From contig CAIJFI010000004.1 of the NCBI GenBank assembly GCA_903819975.1, positions 1 to 64,000 on the forward strand: a DNA stretch of 64,000 nt. Direction: 5' to 3'. This DNA is from an uncultured Bacteroidota bacterium. Lineage in GTDB: Bacteria; Bacteroidota; Bacteroidia; Chitinophagales; Chitinophagaceae. This document shows, one piece after another, positions 1-8,253 of this stretch (position 1 is its first letter; every line of letters starts with the position of its first letter). The position numbers and the translations under genes were made by a program. A model generated the notes under the pieces. It searched no databases. It worked only from the letters and a program-made list of their open reading frames with translations, and was not told the origin of the DNA.

Positions 1-528
1 ATTATTTTTAGCTATTTTAATAACTTCATGGCAAACTTTATCTGTTAATACTCCTTTTAAATAATCGGAAAATATAATAACTTTATATTCATTAATGTTA
101 TTTTTTATATAGGAAATAATTTCTTCCTCAATTTCAACATTAATTGGGTATTTATCTTCTTTATCTATTCTAATTAACTGTTGACCAGAAGCAACTATTC
201 TACACTTTTCTGTAGTTTTTCTAGTCTTATCAATAATCAATGAATTAGTATCTATTTTCAATTCATTTAACTTATCTAAAACAATAGTCCCTGGCAAATC
301 ATCGCCAACAACTGCAATCATTTCACAATTCACGCCAAATGAAACCAGGTTTCTTAAAACATTTCCAGCACCCCCAAGCATTTTTTCTTCTCTAGTAAAG
401 TCTATAACTGGAACTGGGGCTTCAGGTGATATTCTATTACATTCCCCGTATTGATATACATCAAGCATGATGTCGCCAATTACTAAAATTTTATTTCTCT
501 CTAAATTAAATAGTCTATTAAAATTCAT
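1..528 (-). CDS. D-glycero-beta-D-manno-heptose-7-phosphate kinase (HldE domain I / RfaE1), 3'-truncated by window edge
   Basis: PfkB-family sugar kinase expected to phosphorylate C1 of heptose-7-phosphate in the ADP-heptose (or GDP-heptose) pathway in the cytoplasm. The first 176 residues are visible. They show GDIMLDVYQYG at about 18-28, RISPEAPVPV at 32-41 and GGAGNVLRN at 52-60, the substrate-binding signature of the HldE kinase half. The ATP-binding C-terminal half lies beyond base 1. ATG at 528 follows the adenylyltransferase gene by 23 bp on the same strand, so the two activities fused in E. coli HldE are separate proteins here. Placed at the end of the leftward polysaccharide block, it suggests heptose in the surface glycan or LPS core. 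A general PfkB kinase is the alternative. Confidence 0.85.
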   Translation of the reverse strand, partial: MNFNRLFNLERNKILVIGDIMLDVYQYGECNRISPEAPVPVIDFTREEKMLGGAGNVLRNLVSFGVNCEMIAVVGDDLPGTIVLDKLNELKIDTNSLIIDKTRKTTEKCRIVASGQQLIRIDKEDKYPINVEIEEEIISYIKNNINEYKVIIFSDYLKGVLTDKVCHEVIKIAKNN

Positions 529-551
529 CAATTAACAAAAAATTATAAAAC

Positions 552-971
552 TTATTTTTTCAACAACCATGATGAAGACTGAATTTTGTCGCCCAATCCA
601 TCTATCAATTCTATTCCTAATTCTTCACAAATAGCTCTTTCTGGTATTGTATCGTTATTTTGATCGCCGCCATTTGCAAATGCAAGTTGGTACTTGTTCC
701 CAAATTCATTAAAAATCATTTTAATTGACTCAACTACAGTTCTATCCTTATCAATCGACAGGAAACACTTGTCAACTAATCTCAGGTTTTCAACTATAAA
801 TATTCTTTCCTTTTCATCCTGAAATTCTTTAGAACCTTTTAATGCTCTTTGATAATCACTGTTTACAATCACAAACAGGTCGACTCCATTAGTTTTAGCA
901 TTTTGAAAATACTCAATATGCCCCTTATGAATCGGATTAAAGTAACCACTAACTATTATAGCTTTATTCAT
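552..971 (-). CDS. Heptose-1-phosphate nucleotidyltransferase (HldE domain II / RfaE2-like)
   Basis: Cytidylyltransferase-like enzyme of 139 residues that would join a nucleotide to heptose-1-phosphate. The nucleotidyltransferase signature GYFNPIHKGHIEY lies at residues 9-21, with the HxGH motif at 15-18, and a C-terminal QSSSWLLK resembles the second phosphate-binding motif (usually S-S-T/S). It sits between the nucleotide-sugar dehydratase and the matching heptose kinase, all leftward, which supports a heptose role over pantetheine-phosphate or glycerol-phosphate transfer. It is slightly shorter than typical RfaE2 proteins. Whether the donor is ATP, CTP or GTP cannot be read from the sequence. 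Confidence 0.8.
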   Translation of the reverse strand: MNKAIIVSGYFNPIHKGHIEYFQNAKTNGVDLFVIVNSDYQRALKGSKEFQDEKERIFIVENLRLVDKCFLSIDKDRTVVESIKMIFNEFGNKYQLAFANGGDQNNDTIPERAICEELGIELIDGLGDKIQSSSWLLKK

Positions 972-1052
972 TTATTCAATTTAACAACTTTTATAACGCA
1001 CAATACTGCGCACCGAGTGACTATTGTTTGTAAAATTTGAATGCTATTACCA

Positions 1053-1083
1053 AGAAATCAAACAGTAGTTCTGTTTGATTTCT
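1053..1083 (-). terminator. Perfect 13-bp stem-loop after the dehydratase gene
   Basis: AGAAATCAAACAG (1053-1065) and CTGTTTGATTTCT (1071-1083) are exact reverse complements around a 5-nt loop. It lies 76 bp past the stop of the dehydratase gene and 82 bp before the heptose adenylyltransferase start. The stem is A/T-rich and no run of U follows it on the leftward strand, so it is a weak or regulated terminator or an RNA-processing/stability hairpin. The structure is certain; the function is inferred. Confidence 0.4.
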
Positions 1084-1158
1084 AACTTAATTTCTATTTG
1101 AATGCAACTACAAATACCTATCGGTCCAATGGACCACACTAATCCTAAATCACTAATT

Positions 1159-3084
1159 TTAATCACCAATTCCAACCACCTTCGCATTACCATCCAACTG
1201 CTCAAACACACTGTTGTTGCTAATAAACTCAGGTACCAATGCCTTCATTAAAGAAACTAGCTCATTTTCACTTTCCGATGTATTCACTAGATTTCTAAAT
1301 TCAGCAAATCTGCACTCAATATCTTTTAATGCCACTTCACGCACTTTAGCAATCATGATTTTTTCATGATAGGTTTTTAAAGTGTTTTCCGCATCACTTA
1401 ATAATTCCTCGTATAATTTTTCACCTGGTCTTAATCCGCTATAAGTAATATCAATATCTATATTAGGAATATAACCATATAAACGAATCATTTTCTTAGC
1501 TAAGTCGGCAATGGTTACTGGCTCGCCCATATCAAAAACAAATATCTCACCACCATTACCCATACTGCCTGCTTCCAATACCAATTGACAAGCTTCAGGG
1601 ATGGTCATAAAGTATCTTGTAATATTTGGATGCGTAACAGTTACTGGACCACCTTTTAATATTTGATCCTTAAATCGGTTAATTACCGAACCATTACTTC
1701 CTAATACATTACCAAAACGCGTTGTAATAAACTTAGTGCTATTAGCAATTTCTTTTGATAATCCTTGAACATAAATTTCAGCAAGTCGTTTACTTGCACC
1801 CATTACATTGGTTGGGTTCACTGCTTTGTCCGTACTTACCATTACAAATCGTTCTACATAATGGCGTACTGCTAAGTCCGCCATTAATTTTGTACCCAAC
1901 ACATTATTCTTAACCGCTTCACTAGGACACAACTCCATCATAGGAACATGCTTGTAAGCAGCAGCATGATAAACATAATGAGGCTTAAAGTTATTAAACA
2001 TGTCCTCCATTCTTTGCTCATTAGTAATGTCGGCTAAGTATGGGATACAGTTTACGTTAGTTTTTCTTTCTTGTAGTTCTAGCTCTAAGCTATGTAAAGG
2101 CGTCTCGGCCTGATCACATAATATAATAAGCTCGGGATGATAAGGCAATAATTGTCTAACAATTTCACTACCAATGGAGCCCGCTGCTCCAGTAACCAAT
2201 ACACGCTTCCCTTTAATTTGAGTGCGTATTTGATTATTATTAATTACAATAGGATCACGTTCTAATAAATCTTCAATCTTAATATTTTGTAATTGCTTAC
2301 TATTAAACTTCCCCTCGTTCCACTTATTATAAGGAGGAACGTTTAAAACTAAAATATCGTGGTTCAAACAAAAGTCAACCACTTCATTTTTACGCTTTGT
2401 AGGAATGGTAAAGCTTGCAATAACTAACTCGTCAATTTCATTGGTTTGTGCCATTTCCATAAAATCTGCAAAGCTTACAATTGAAACACCATCCAAAGCC
2501 TTATTTGTTTTTTTACGATCGTCGTCTATAAAAGCCAATAAATTAATATTGTTATGGGTATCGTGTTCTAAAACTCTTTTAGTTGCAACACCCGCTTCAC
2601 CCGCTCCAAAAATGACAACTGTTTTTTTCTTCATCTTATAATTCTTCGCATAAGAGAATAAAAACTTAACTGCTATACGATAACTTATTAAACTTAAGAA
2701 ACTAAAACTTGAGTACAGTATAATAATAACATTGTCTAAAACAAATACATTATTGTACTTAGAAGACGCCTTAGAAATTAAAAATAATAATGCCGAAGAC
2801 AACACGACAGATACGGCAATACGAATTGCATCCTGCAAACCCGTATACCTAACAATACCTGAATACGTTTTTATACTAGCAAATACCAATATGTTAGTGA
2901 TAAACAATAAGATCATTGTATCCAACAATGGCTCCCATTGTAATCCAACCAACTCTAAGTTTTGCTTTATTAAAAAAGCCAATAAAAACGAAAAGCAGGT
3001 TACCCCAATGTCAAGTAACAATATAATCCATCGGGGGACGATATTAATTTTCTTAAACATGATTGTTTTATTTGGTTGTGTCAT
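1159..3084 (-). CDS. Membrane-anchored nucleotide-sugar 4,6-dehydratase/epimerase (CapD/WbpM family)
   Basis: Probably a UDP-GlcNAc 4,6-dehydratase or C4 epimerase that makes an amino-sugar precursor for the polysaccharide, acting at the cytoplasmic face of the inner membrane. The 641 residues show four hydrophobic segments in about 15-140, a first nucleotide-binding fold beginning VVIFGAGEAG near 157-166, and a catalytic short-chain dehydrogenase domain beginning VLVTGAAGSIGSEI near 295. STDKAVNPTNVMGASKR at about 415-431 holds the Ser/Met/Lys active-site elements of this family, which replace the usual Tyr-x-x-x-Lys. The length is typical of WbpM/CapD. ATG at 3084 is used; ATG at 3060 (MFKKINIVPRW) is an equally good start. 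A run of six C lies just upstream of the ATG on the coding strand. Confidence 0.9.
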   Translation of the reverse strand: MTQPNKTIMFKKINIVPRWIILLLDIGVTCFSFLLAFLIKQNLELVGLQWEPLLDTMILLFITNILVFASIKTYSGIVRYTGLQDAIRIAVSVVLSSALLFLISKASSKYNNVFVLDNVIIILYSSFSFLSLISYRIAVKFLFSYAKNYKMKKKTVVIFGAGEAGVATKRVLEHDTHNNINLLAFIDDDRKKTNKALDGVSIVSFADFMEMAQTNEIDELVIASFTIPTKRKNEVVDFCLNHDILVLNVPPYNKWNEGKFNSKQLQNIKIEDLLERDPIVINNNQIRTQIKGKRVLVTGAAGSIGSEIVRQLLPYHPELIILCDQAETPLHSLELELQERKTNVNCIPYLADITNEQRMEDMFNNFKPHYVYHAAAYKHVPMMELCPSEAVKNNVLGTKLMADLAVRHYVERFVMVSTDKAVNPTNVMGASKRLAEIYVQGLSKEIANSTKFITTRFGNVLGSNGSVINRFKDQILKGGPVTVTHPNITRYFMTIPEACQLVLEAGSMGNGGEIFVFDMGEPVTIADLAKKMIRLYGYIPNIDIDITYSGLRPGEKLYEELLSDAENTLKTYHEKIMIAKVREVALKDIECRFAEFRNLVNTSESENELVSLMKALVPEFISNNSVFEQLDGNAKVVGIGD

Positions 3085-3089
3085 TCAAC

Positions 3090-3095
3090 GGGGGG
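3090..3095 (-). repeat. C6 homopolymer directly upstream of the dehydratase start
   Basis: Six consecutive G on the plus strand (C on the coding strand) end 5 nt before the ATG at 3084, between wzz1 and the dehydratase gene. The surrounding DNA is very A/T-rich, so the tract stands out. The leaders of the other two genes of this block also carry C runs. Confidence 0.6.
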
Positions 3096-3151
3096 ATTGA
3101 ACTTAAATTTTTATTTTATTAAAAAGAATAAGATCTAACTAAGCGATATTT

Positions 3152-4237
3152 TTAAGCAACTATTTTTTTATACAATTCTGAAAATACTAAATACAATACC
3201 GTCAAAAATCCTGCTAAAAATCCACCAAGGATTAATGATTTTAACTTGCCTACTTTTTCTTTTTCTAAAGGAAGAATAGGTTTGTCTATTATTTGTATTA
3301 ATGGAGTTTCTTTTAACAAACTCACTTTTGCTAATTCTAAATTAGTAACCAACTGCGTTAAAATAGCAGTATTGGCTTGAACATCAATTTGACGATGTGC
3401 GCTTGGCGCTCTTTTAACGTTCATGGCCATATTCAAATTAAACACATTGTCAGCTGCAGCAGCTACACCTGTAATAGCGCCATTTAATTCACCACGAATG
3501 CTATCCACCTGATGTTGCAAAATGTCTACATTGGTTCTAGACTTTTTACTTTTTATTTCAACATAGTATTCCGAAGTTTCTCTTGCAATGGTCTCGCAAA
3601 ATGTTTTTGCGAATATTTCATTGGTAGAACTTGCTTCAATACTTATGATACTAACTTTTTTATCCTTTTGGCTAATGGTTAAATTAGTTTTAACAATACC
3701 ATTGAAAATATTATTTAAAATTGAATCCTGTTGCAAAGTAAATTTAGATCTATCTGCATTTACAGGGAAGCTAATGTCTTTTAACAATGGTTTTTCTTCC
3801 CAACCTTTTTTAGCTTCATTAATTTCTAAATAATAGTCGGCCAAGCTTTGTGTTTTGCCATTTACAGTTATTGGAGATAATAAAGTTTTTTCTACCAACT
3901 TTCTGCTTTTCATTAACTCAATCAAATTGGCTCCAGCAAATGCACCACCGCCGCTACTTCCTAAATCAATGCCTAATGAACTAGCTAAACCTAAAGCACC
4001 ACTTAATCCTCCACCGCCGCCTTTCTCGTCTTCCATTGCAAAGGTTAAACTTGCTTTATAAATTGGCTTTTGAAAATAAGCGTATGTAAATCCTATAATA
4101 CCTCCAATAAACGCTACTGCAATGATTAACTTCCATTTAGTTAACAAAAACAAATACCATTCTTTAATTTTTTGCAACAACTCTTTTAATGATATTTCAT
4201 CATTATCCATTTGTTGTATATTATTTTGATCTACCAT
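3152..4237 (-). CDS. Wzz-type chain-length determinant / polysaccharide co-polymerase (copy 1)
   Basis: Inner-membrane co-polymerase of 361 residues that would set glycan chain length with Wzy and contact the Wza channel. A transmembrane helix lies at about 36-56 (KLIIAVAFIGGIIGFTYAYF), followed by a periplasmic domain. The second helix is near 332-352, just after the family's Pro-rich motif (IIDKPILPLEKEK). A Gly-rich stretch (GGGGGLSGALGLASSLG) at about 72-90 is typical of Bacteroidota homologues. There is no C-terminal Walker A or tyrosine cluster, so this is not a BY-kinase fusion. It lies 51 bp downstream of wza1. A paralogue is present at 12471-13514. Confidence 0.88.
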   Translation of the reverse strand: MVDQNNIQQMDNDEISLKELLQKIKEWYLFLLTKWKLIIAVAFIGGIIGFTYAYFQKPIYKASLTFAMEDEKGGGGGLSGALGLASSLGIDLGSSGGGAFAGANLIELMKSRKLVEKTLLSPITVNGKTQSLADYYLEINEAKKGWEEKPLLKDISFPVNADRSKFTLQQDSILNNIFNGIVKTNLTISQKDKKVSIISIEASSTNEIFAKTFCETIARETSEYYVEIKSKKSRTNVDILQHQVDSIRGELNGAITGVAAAADNVFNLNMAMNVKRAPSAHRQIDVQANTAILTQLVTNLELAKVSLLKETPLIQIIDKPILPLEKEKVGKLKSLILGGFLAGFLTVLYLVFSELYKKIVA

Positions 4238-4253
4238 AAAAATAAATTGGTGT

Positions 4254-4262
4254 GGGGGGGGG
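4254..4262 (-). repeat. C9 homopolymer in the leader of wzz copy 1
   Basis: Nine consecutive G on the plus strand (C on the coding strand) lie 17 to 25 nt upstream of the wzz1 ATG, in the 51-bp gap after wza1. It is the longest G/C homopolymer noticed in the window. Tracts of this length are prone to slippage in other bacteria; an effect on wzz1 translation or transcription is inference. Confidence 0.7.
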
Positions 4263-4288
4263 CTTAATTTGTCTTACTATTAAACTTA

Positions 4289-6694
4289 TTATTTAGACAG
4301 TATTTTAACTGTAGCTAAAGCGGTTAATATTTGTGCAATAGTGGTTGTAAATTGAACAAAGGTTGTTAATGCGTCTTTGCGTTTTTCACCTTCTGGCAAT
4401 ACTACTTCACTTCCTGGCAATACTTTAGGGTTAATCCTAAACATTCCAAAAGTCTTAGTTCGTTTTGCTCTTCCGTTATAATAAACCACATAGGCTTTAT
4501 TACGTCTTGTGTTTTCGATTATACCTCCTGCAGCACTAATGCATTCACCAACTGTTAAACCATCGTGGTAGCTAATTGTTACTGGTCTTAGTACACCACC
4601 TCTAATTGTTACTTTATTGTCAACCTTTGGAATAATAATTTCATCCTTATCTGCTAATACCAAATCCTGATATGAACCTGGATGCTTTAAAATCTCCGTT
4701 AATTCTAAAGCGATATTTTGTACGTTGGTTGGAGACTCATTTGTAATACCTGCTTTTTTCAAGCTATCTTTTATTACTTGTGAAATAGTATCTACTTTAA
4801 TACTTTCTCTTTTAATAAATGCACCCTCGGCATATGCGTCTCCAATAATACCACCTGCACGTTTTAAGATATCACTTACTCTTTCCACCCTGTTGGTTAA
4901 AGAGTATTTACCTGCAAAGTTTACTTGTCCAGTTATAGTTACCGTTTGTGATTCAGCAAATCCAACTTTACGTGTGATGTTTACTACATCGTAAGGTTGT
5001 AAAATAATATTGGTGTTACCTGCTATTAAATTTAAGTTGGCATCAAGTTCAGTTGTGATAATTGTTGCAATAGTATTGCCTCTTACTGTCTCGCCAGTTT
5101 CTCGGTACATTCTTGCAACTTCTACTTTTGTATTAGCTGCAAATGTTGTTCCTCCGGATATAGTGATTAAATCCTTCACCGTCATGCTATCTGCATATTG
5201 GTATTTACCCGGATTATGTACTTCACCATTTATTTTTACATTAAATGAATCACGTAAGTCCAAAACCGAGCTAATAAATAACTCATCCTCTCTTTGTAAA
5301 TAAATATTTTCTGATTTGTCTCCAGCCAATGCTTTTGTTAAGTTAATGCTTACCATTTCCTTAATTAAGTTTGGCTTTAAGCGGAACAATTGTGCGCCAC
5401 CAGTAAATGCATCTTCTTTTAAACCATCGCCTTTTTTAATTAAATCTGCAATACGCATTCCTTCAACTAATTGATACGTATCAGGGCGATACACTGCACC
5501 TGTTAATTTTACTCTATTTTGATATCGGTTTAATATTTTGCTTACTACAAATACATCACCAGCTTTTGGTGCGTAAGTATCAAATTCTGATTTTGATAAA
5601 TCCTTTACTAATAATTCACGACCATCTTTTTGAATTACTTTAATATTATTAGTGTACGCTGCGTCGTTAAAGCCGCCTGCAAATTCTAATACTTTTGTGA
5701 AACTTTCTTTTCCAGAAACCTCAAATATACCTGGGCGCTTTACTTGTCCGTTCACTTCTACACGGCTCACATAGGCCGGGATACGAATAACGTCATTATC
5801 CTTCAATCCAATATTGTCGGACTGATCCCCGTTTAATATAAAGCGGTATAAGTCTACTATACGTGTTACTTTATTATTTCTTACCAATTCAATGTTACGG
5901 TAACTACCAATTGCCGATGGACCACCTGCTAATGATAATGCACCATATACCGTACTTAATGAACTTAAGTCATAAGTGCCTGGTTTTTTTGCACCAATAA
6001 TAGTTACATGTATCGTGCGGATATTAGATAAGCTAATTGATAATTTTGTTTCACCACCTCTTAAACTTGAATACGCAGTGCGCGCCATTTGCTGACGAAT
6101 TTTTTCCGTAGCCGCTTCAATGGTTAAGCCTCCTACTTTTACAACACCCACATTTGGTATTGTAACATTGCCTTCAAAATTTACTTTTAAATCAGTATTG
6201 TATTCTTGTATGCCATATAAAATAACTTTCAACACATCGTTTGGTCCTACTTCGTAGTTTAACGGTGTTGCAATATTGGCGTTAGATACAATTGAACCGG
6301 TATTAATAAACAACTCTGAACCGAAAACTAAACTTCTTAATGAATCTTCTTTAAAGCTAGACACATTATTATTTGTTTCACCTTCTCTACCAGTTTGAAC
6401 TGATTCAATTTTATTTGCAATGTTATTTGTTGCATTGTTCGTTGAAGACAATCTTGTTCTTAGTTTTTCAAACTCAACTGCCGACATTCCTTTTGCAGTA
6501 GCCTGAGTTTTAATTTGATCAATGGTCATGTTAGAAGACTGCATTTGATCTTTGATCTTTGCAATGTCTGCTTCCGATAACATTTCAACCTTAAACTGGC
6601 TTAAATCTTTTTGCGCTAAAAAGGCCTGTGCATTAGCTTTAATACTCAATGAGATAATTACAATGCTTAACAGTACTATTCGGATCAATTTCAT
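4289..6694 (-). CDS. Wza-type polysaccharide export protein with multiple SLBB domains (copy 1)
   Basis: Outer-membrane/periplasmic export channel for the polysaccharide, 801 residues, about twice the size of E. coli Wza, as is usual in Bacteroidota. A signal peptide spans about 1-23. A helical region at 30-85 precedes the Poly_export domain (NYEVGPNDVLKVILYG, near 147) and then several SLBB repeats, recognisable by recurrent V-x-G-x-V-x-x-P-G-x-Y/F and GG motifs. A hydrophobic C-terminal helix (ILTALATVKILSK) could be the membrane-spanning alpha-helical ring. It is the first gene of a leftward block with wzz1 and the dehydratase, and it diverges from the rightward glycosyltransferase block. 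A second copy lies at 13523-15823. Confidence 0.9.
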   Translation of the reverse strand: MKLIRIVLLSIVIISLSIKANAQAFLAQKDLSQFKVEMLSEADIAKIKDQMQSSNMTIDQIKTQATAKGMSAVEFEKLRTRLSSTNNATNNIANKIESVQTGREGETNNNVSSFKEDSLRSLVFGSELFINTGSIVSNANIATPLNYEVGPNDVLKVILYGIQEYNTDLKVNFEGNVTIPNVGVVKVGGLTIEAATEKIRQQMARTAYSSLRGGETKLSISLSNIRTIHVTIIGAKKPGTYDLSSLSTVYGALSLAGGPSAIGSYRNIELVRNNKVTRIVDLYRFILNGDQSDNIGLKDNDVIRIPAYVSRVEVNGQVKRPGIFEVSGKESFTKVLEFAGGFNDAAYTNNIKVIQKDGRELLVKDLSKSEFDTYAPKAGDVFVVSKILNRYQNRVKLTGAVYRPDTYQLVEGMRIADLIKKGDGLKEDAFTGGAQLFRLKPNLIKEMVSINLTKALAGDKSENIYLQREDELFISSVLDLRDSFNVKINGEVHNPGKYQYADSMTVKDLITISGGTTFAANTKVEVARMYRETGETVRGNTIATIITTELDANLNLIAGNTNIILQPYDVVNITRKVGFAESQTVTITGQVNFAGKYSLTNRVERVSDILKRAGGIIGDAYAEGAFIKRESIKVDTISQVIKDSLKKAGITNESPTNVQNIALELTEILKHPGSYQDLVLADKDEIIIPKVDNKVTIRGGVLRPVTISYHDGLTVGECISAAGGIIENTRRNKAYVVYYNGRAKRTKTFGMFRINPKVLPGSEVVLPEGEKRKDALTTFVQFTTTIAQILTALATVKILSK

Positions 6695-7104
6695 AAATAT
6701 ATTTATGTATTTAATGGTCTATTGGGGGTTTGGTTGTTTTCGCGGGCATGGCTCCGCCATTCTAAGTCACATATTGTATCGTAAAAGACTAGAAAATAGC
6801 GCTTTACAGCGGTTTTTCTATGAATTACAAAGATATATCAAATACCTAATATTCTATTAAAATAGGCTATTAAAGTATATACTTTTTTTCTAATAAAGTT
6901 GATTGGGGGAGACCTCAAAAATATGCTTTATTATTGATTAGTAGACAATAAGTTAAGAATAATTTTCAATTAATATTGCAATTCATTCCAGATTTATTTA
7001 GTTGCATTTGCAACCGTTGTTTTTGAAATGATTGAGGCTGTTTTTTACCAATTTAATTACCTTAGCTTTTTTGTAAGAAATAAGAATCCCTTTTTTAGGA
7101 AATT
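6695..7104. promoter_or_regulatory. Divergent intergenic region between wza1 and the rightward glycosyltransferase block
   Basis: These 410 bp contain no convincing gene. Visible elements are a leftward TATCTTTG at 6835-6828, matching the Bacteroidota -7 consensus TAnnTTTG but without a clear -33 TTG; two ATTGGGGG copies at 6721-6728 and 6902-6909; a small G/C-rich hairpin ATGGC-TCC-GCCAT at 6748-6760 inside the wza1 leader; and an inverted repeat GTTGCA-TT-TGCAAC at 7001-7014. No perfect -7 box was found for the rightward gene. Confidence 0.45.
6828..6835 (-). promoter_or_regulatory. Candidate -7 promoter element for the leftward wza1 block
   Basis: Leftward TATCTTTG matches TAnnTTTG exactly and would give a leader of about 125 nt before the wza1 ATG. 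No TTG was found at the expected 19-21 nt upstream, so the call is tentative. Confidence 0.35.
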
Positions 7105-8253
7105 ATGCGCAAATCCATCCTTTTTTTACATGGCTCTTCCGACTTGTATGGGGCAAGTAAAGTGTTATTGCAAACCATTATTGCTTGCAACAACCAGGGT
7201 GATCAATGTGTGGTGGTATTATCGGAGCCTGGCCCATTTTCTGAAAAATTAGAGGAGCTGGGCATTAAGATTTACTTTTTAAGATTGGGTATATTAAGGC
7301 GCAAGTATAATAGCCCCTGGGGCATGGTAAATCGCTTTTACTACCTAGTTAAAGCACATTTTTCACTAAAAAATATTGTAAGAGAACAAAATATACATAT
7401 TATTTATTCTAATACAACAGCTGTCATCATTGGTGCTATTAGTAGTAAACTGTTGAAAAAAGCCCATATTTGGCATATTCATGAAATTATAGCCACCCCT
7501 AGGCCATTGCTTTGGGTATTGTCAATATTAATGGAATATTGCTCCAATTTGAATATTACAGTTTCGGCTGCCACTTTTCATCATTGGAATTCAATCAACC
7601 CCTCCCTAACCAAAAAGCATAAACTTATTACCATTTTTAATGGGCTAAATCCTACTCCATATTTAAATATCCAGGCCAAGGACACCCAACCCATTGTGAT
7701 TGGTATGATTGGTAGGGTTCATTTTTGGAAAGGTCAAACCTATTTTGTTGAAATAGCCAGTGAAATTAACAAGCTAAATTCTTCAATTATATTTATCATG
7801 GCGGGTGATCCCTTTCCTGGTTATGAATATTTGTTAACTGAAATTGAGCAGAAAATCAAGGAAACAAATATGCAAGACTTTATTACCGACCTTGGTTATG
7901 TTGCAAATAATAAATTGTTTTTTGAAAAGATTGATTTACTCATCACACCATCCATACTTCCAGATCCACTTCCTACCGTTGTGTTGGAAGCCATGGCAGC
8001 AAGCAAACCTGTTGCTGCTTCCAAAATGGGAGGTGCATTAGATATGATTATTCCTAACGAAACAGGAATATTAATTCCTTGGGACAATGCTAAAGAAGCT
8101 GCCATTGAAATTAATAAAATTATTTCCAATCCTTCTTTAATGAAATTAATGGGAGAGAATGGGCGTAAGAGGGTGCTAACTCATTTTTCTATTGAACGCT
8201 ATCATCAGGAAATTACTCAAGCCATTCATTCTTTAACATTAATGAATGTCTAA
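7105..8253 (+). CDS. Glycosyltransferase family 4 (GT-B fold)
   Basis: Cytoplasmic retaining glycosyltransferase of 382 residues expected to add a sugar to the lipid-linked repeat unit. The N-terminal acceptor domain begins ILFLHGSSDLYGASKVLLQT. The C-terminal donor domain starts near 190 (IGMIGRVHFWKGQTYFVE), with PDPLPTVVLEAMAASKPVAAS near 288-308, the E-x7-E nucleotide-sugar region of the family (Glu at its second position is present). ATG at 7105 opens the rightward block. Its last 8 bases overlap the start of the next glycosyltransferase, indicating coupled translation. The sugar transferred cannot be read from the sequence. Confidence 0.88.
   Translation: MRKSILFLHGSSDLYGASKVLLQTIIACNNQGDQCVVVLSEPGPFSEKLEELGIKIYFLRLGILRRKYNSPWGMVNRFYYLVKAHFSLKNIVREQNIHIIYSNTTAVIIGAISSKLLKKAHIWHIHEIIATPRPLLWVLSILMEYCSNLNITVSAATFHHWNSINPSLTKKHKLITIFNGLNPTPYLNIQAKDTQPIVIGMIGRVHFWKGQTYFVEIASEINKLNSSIIFIMAGDPFPGYEYLLTEIEQKIKETNMQDFITDLGYVANNKLFFEKIDLLITPSILPDPLPTVVLEAMAASKPVAASKMGGALDMIIPNETGILIPWDNAKEAAIEINKIISNPSLMKLMGENGRKRVLTHFSIERYHQEITQAIHSLTLMNV

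Noticed and set aside
2732-3100. 122-codon rightward frame opposite the dehydratase N-terminus
   Set aside because: Mirror image of the transmembrane segments of the dehydratase; low-complexity Asn/Ile content and no motifs.
7001-7014. GTTGCA-TT-TGCAAC inverted repeat as a defined operator
   Set aside because: Arms of 6 bp can occur by chance in a window of this size and no promoter element was found beside it; mentioned only as part of the region.
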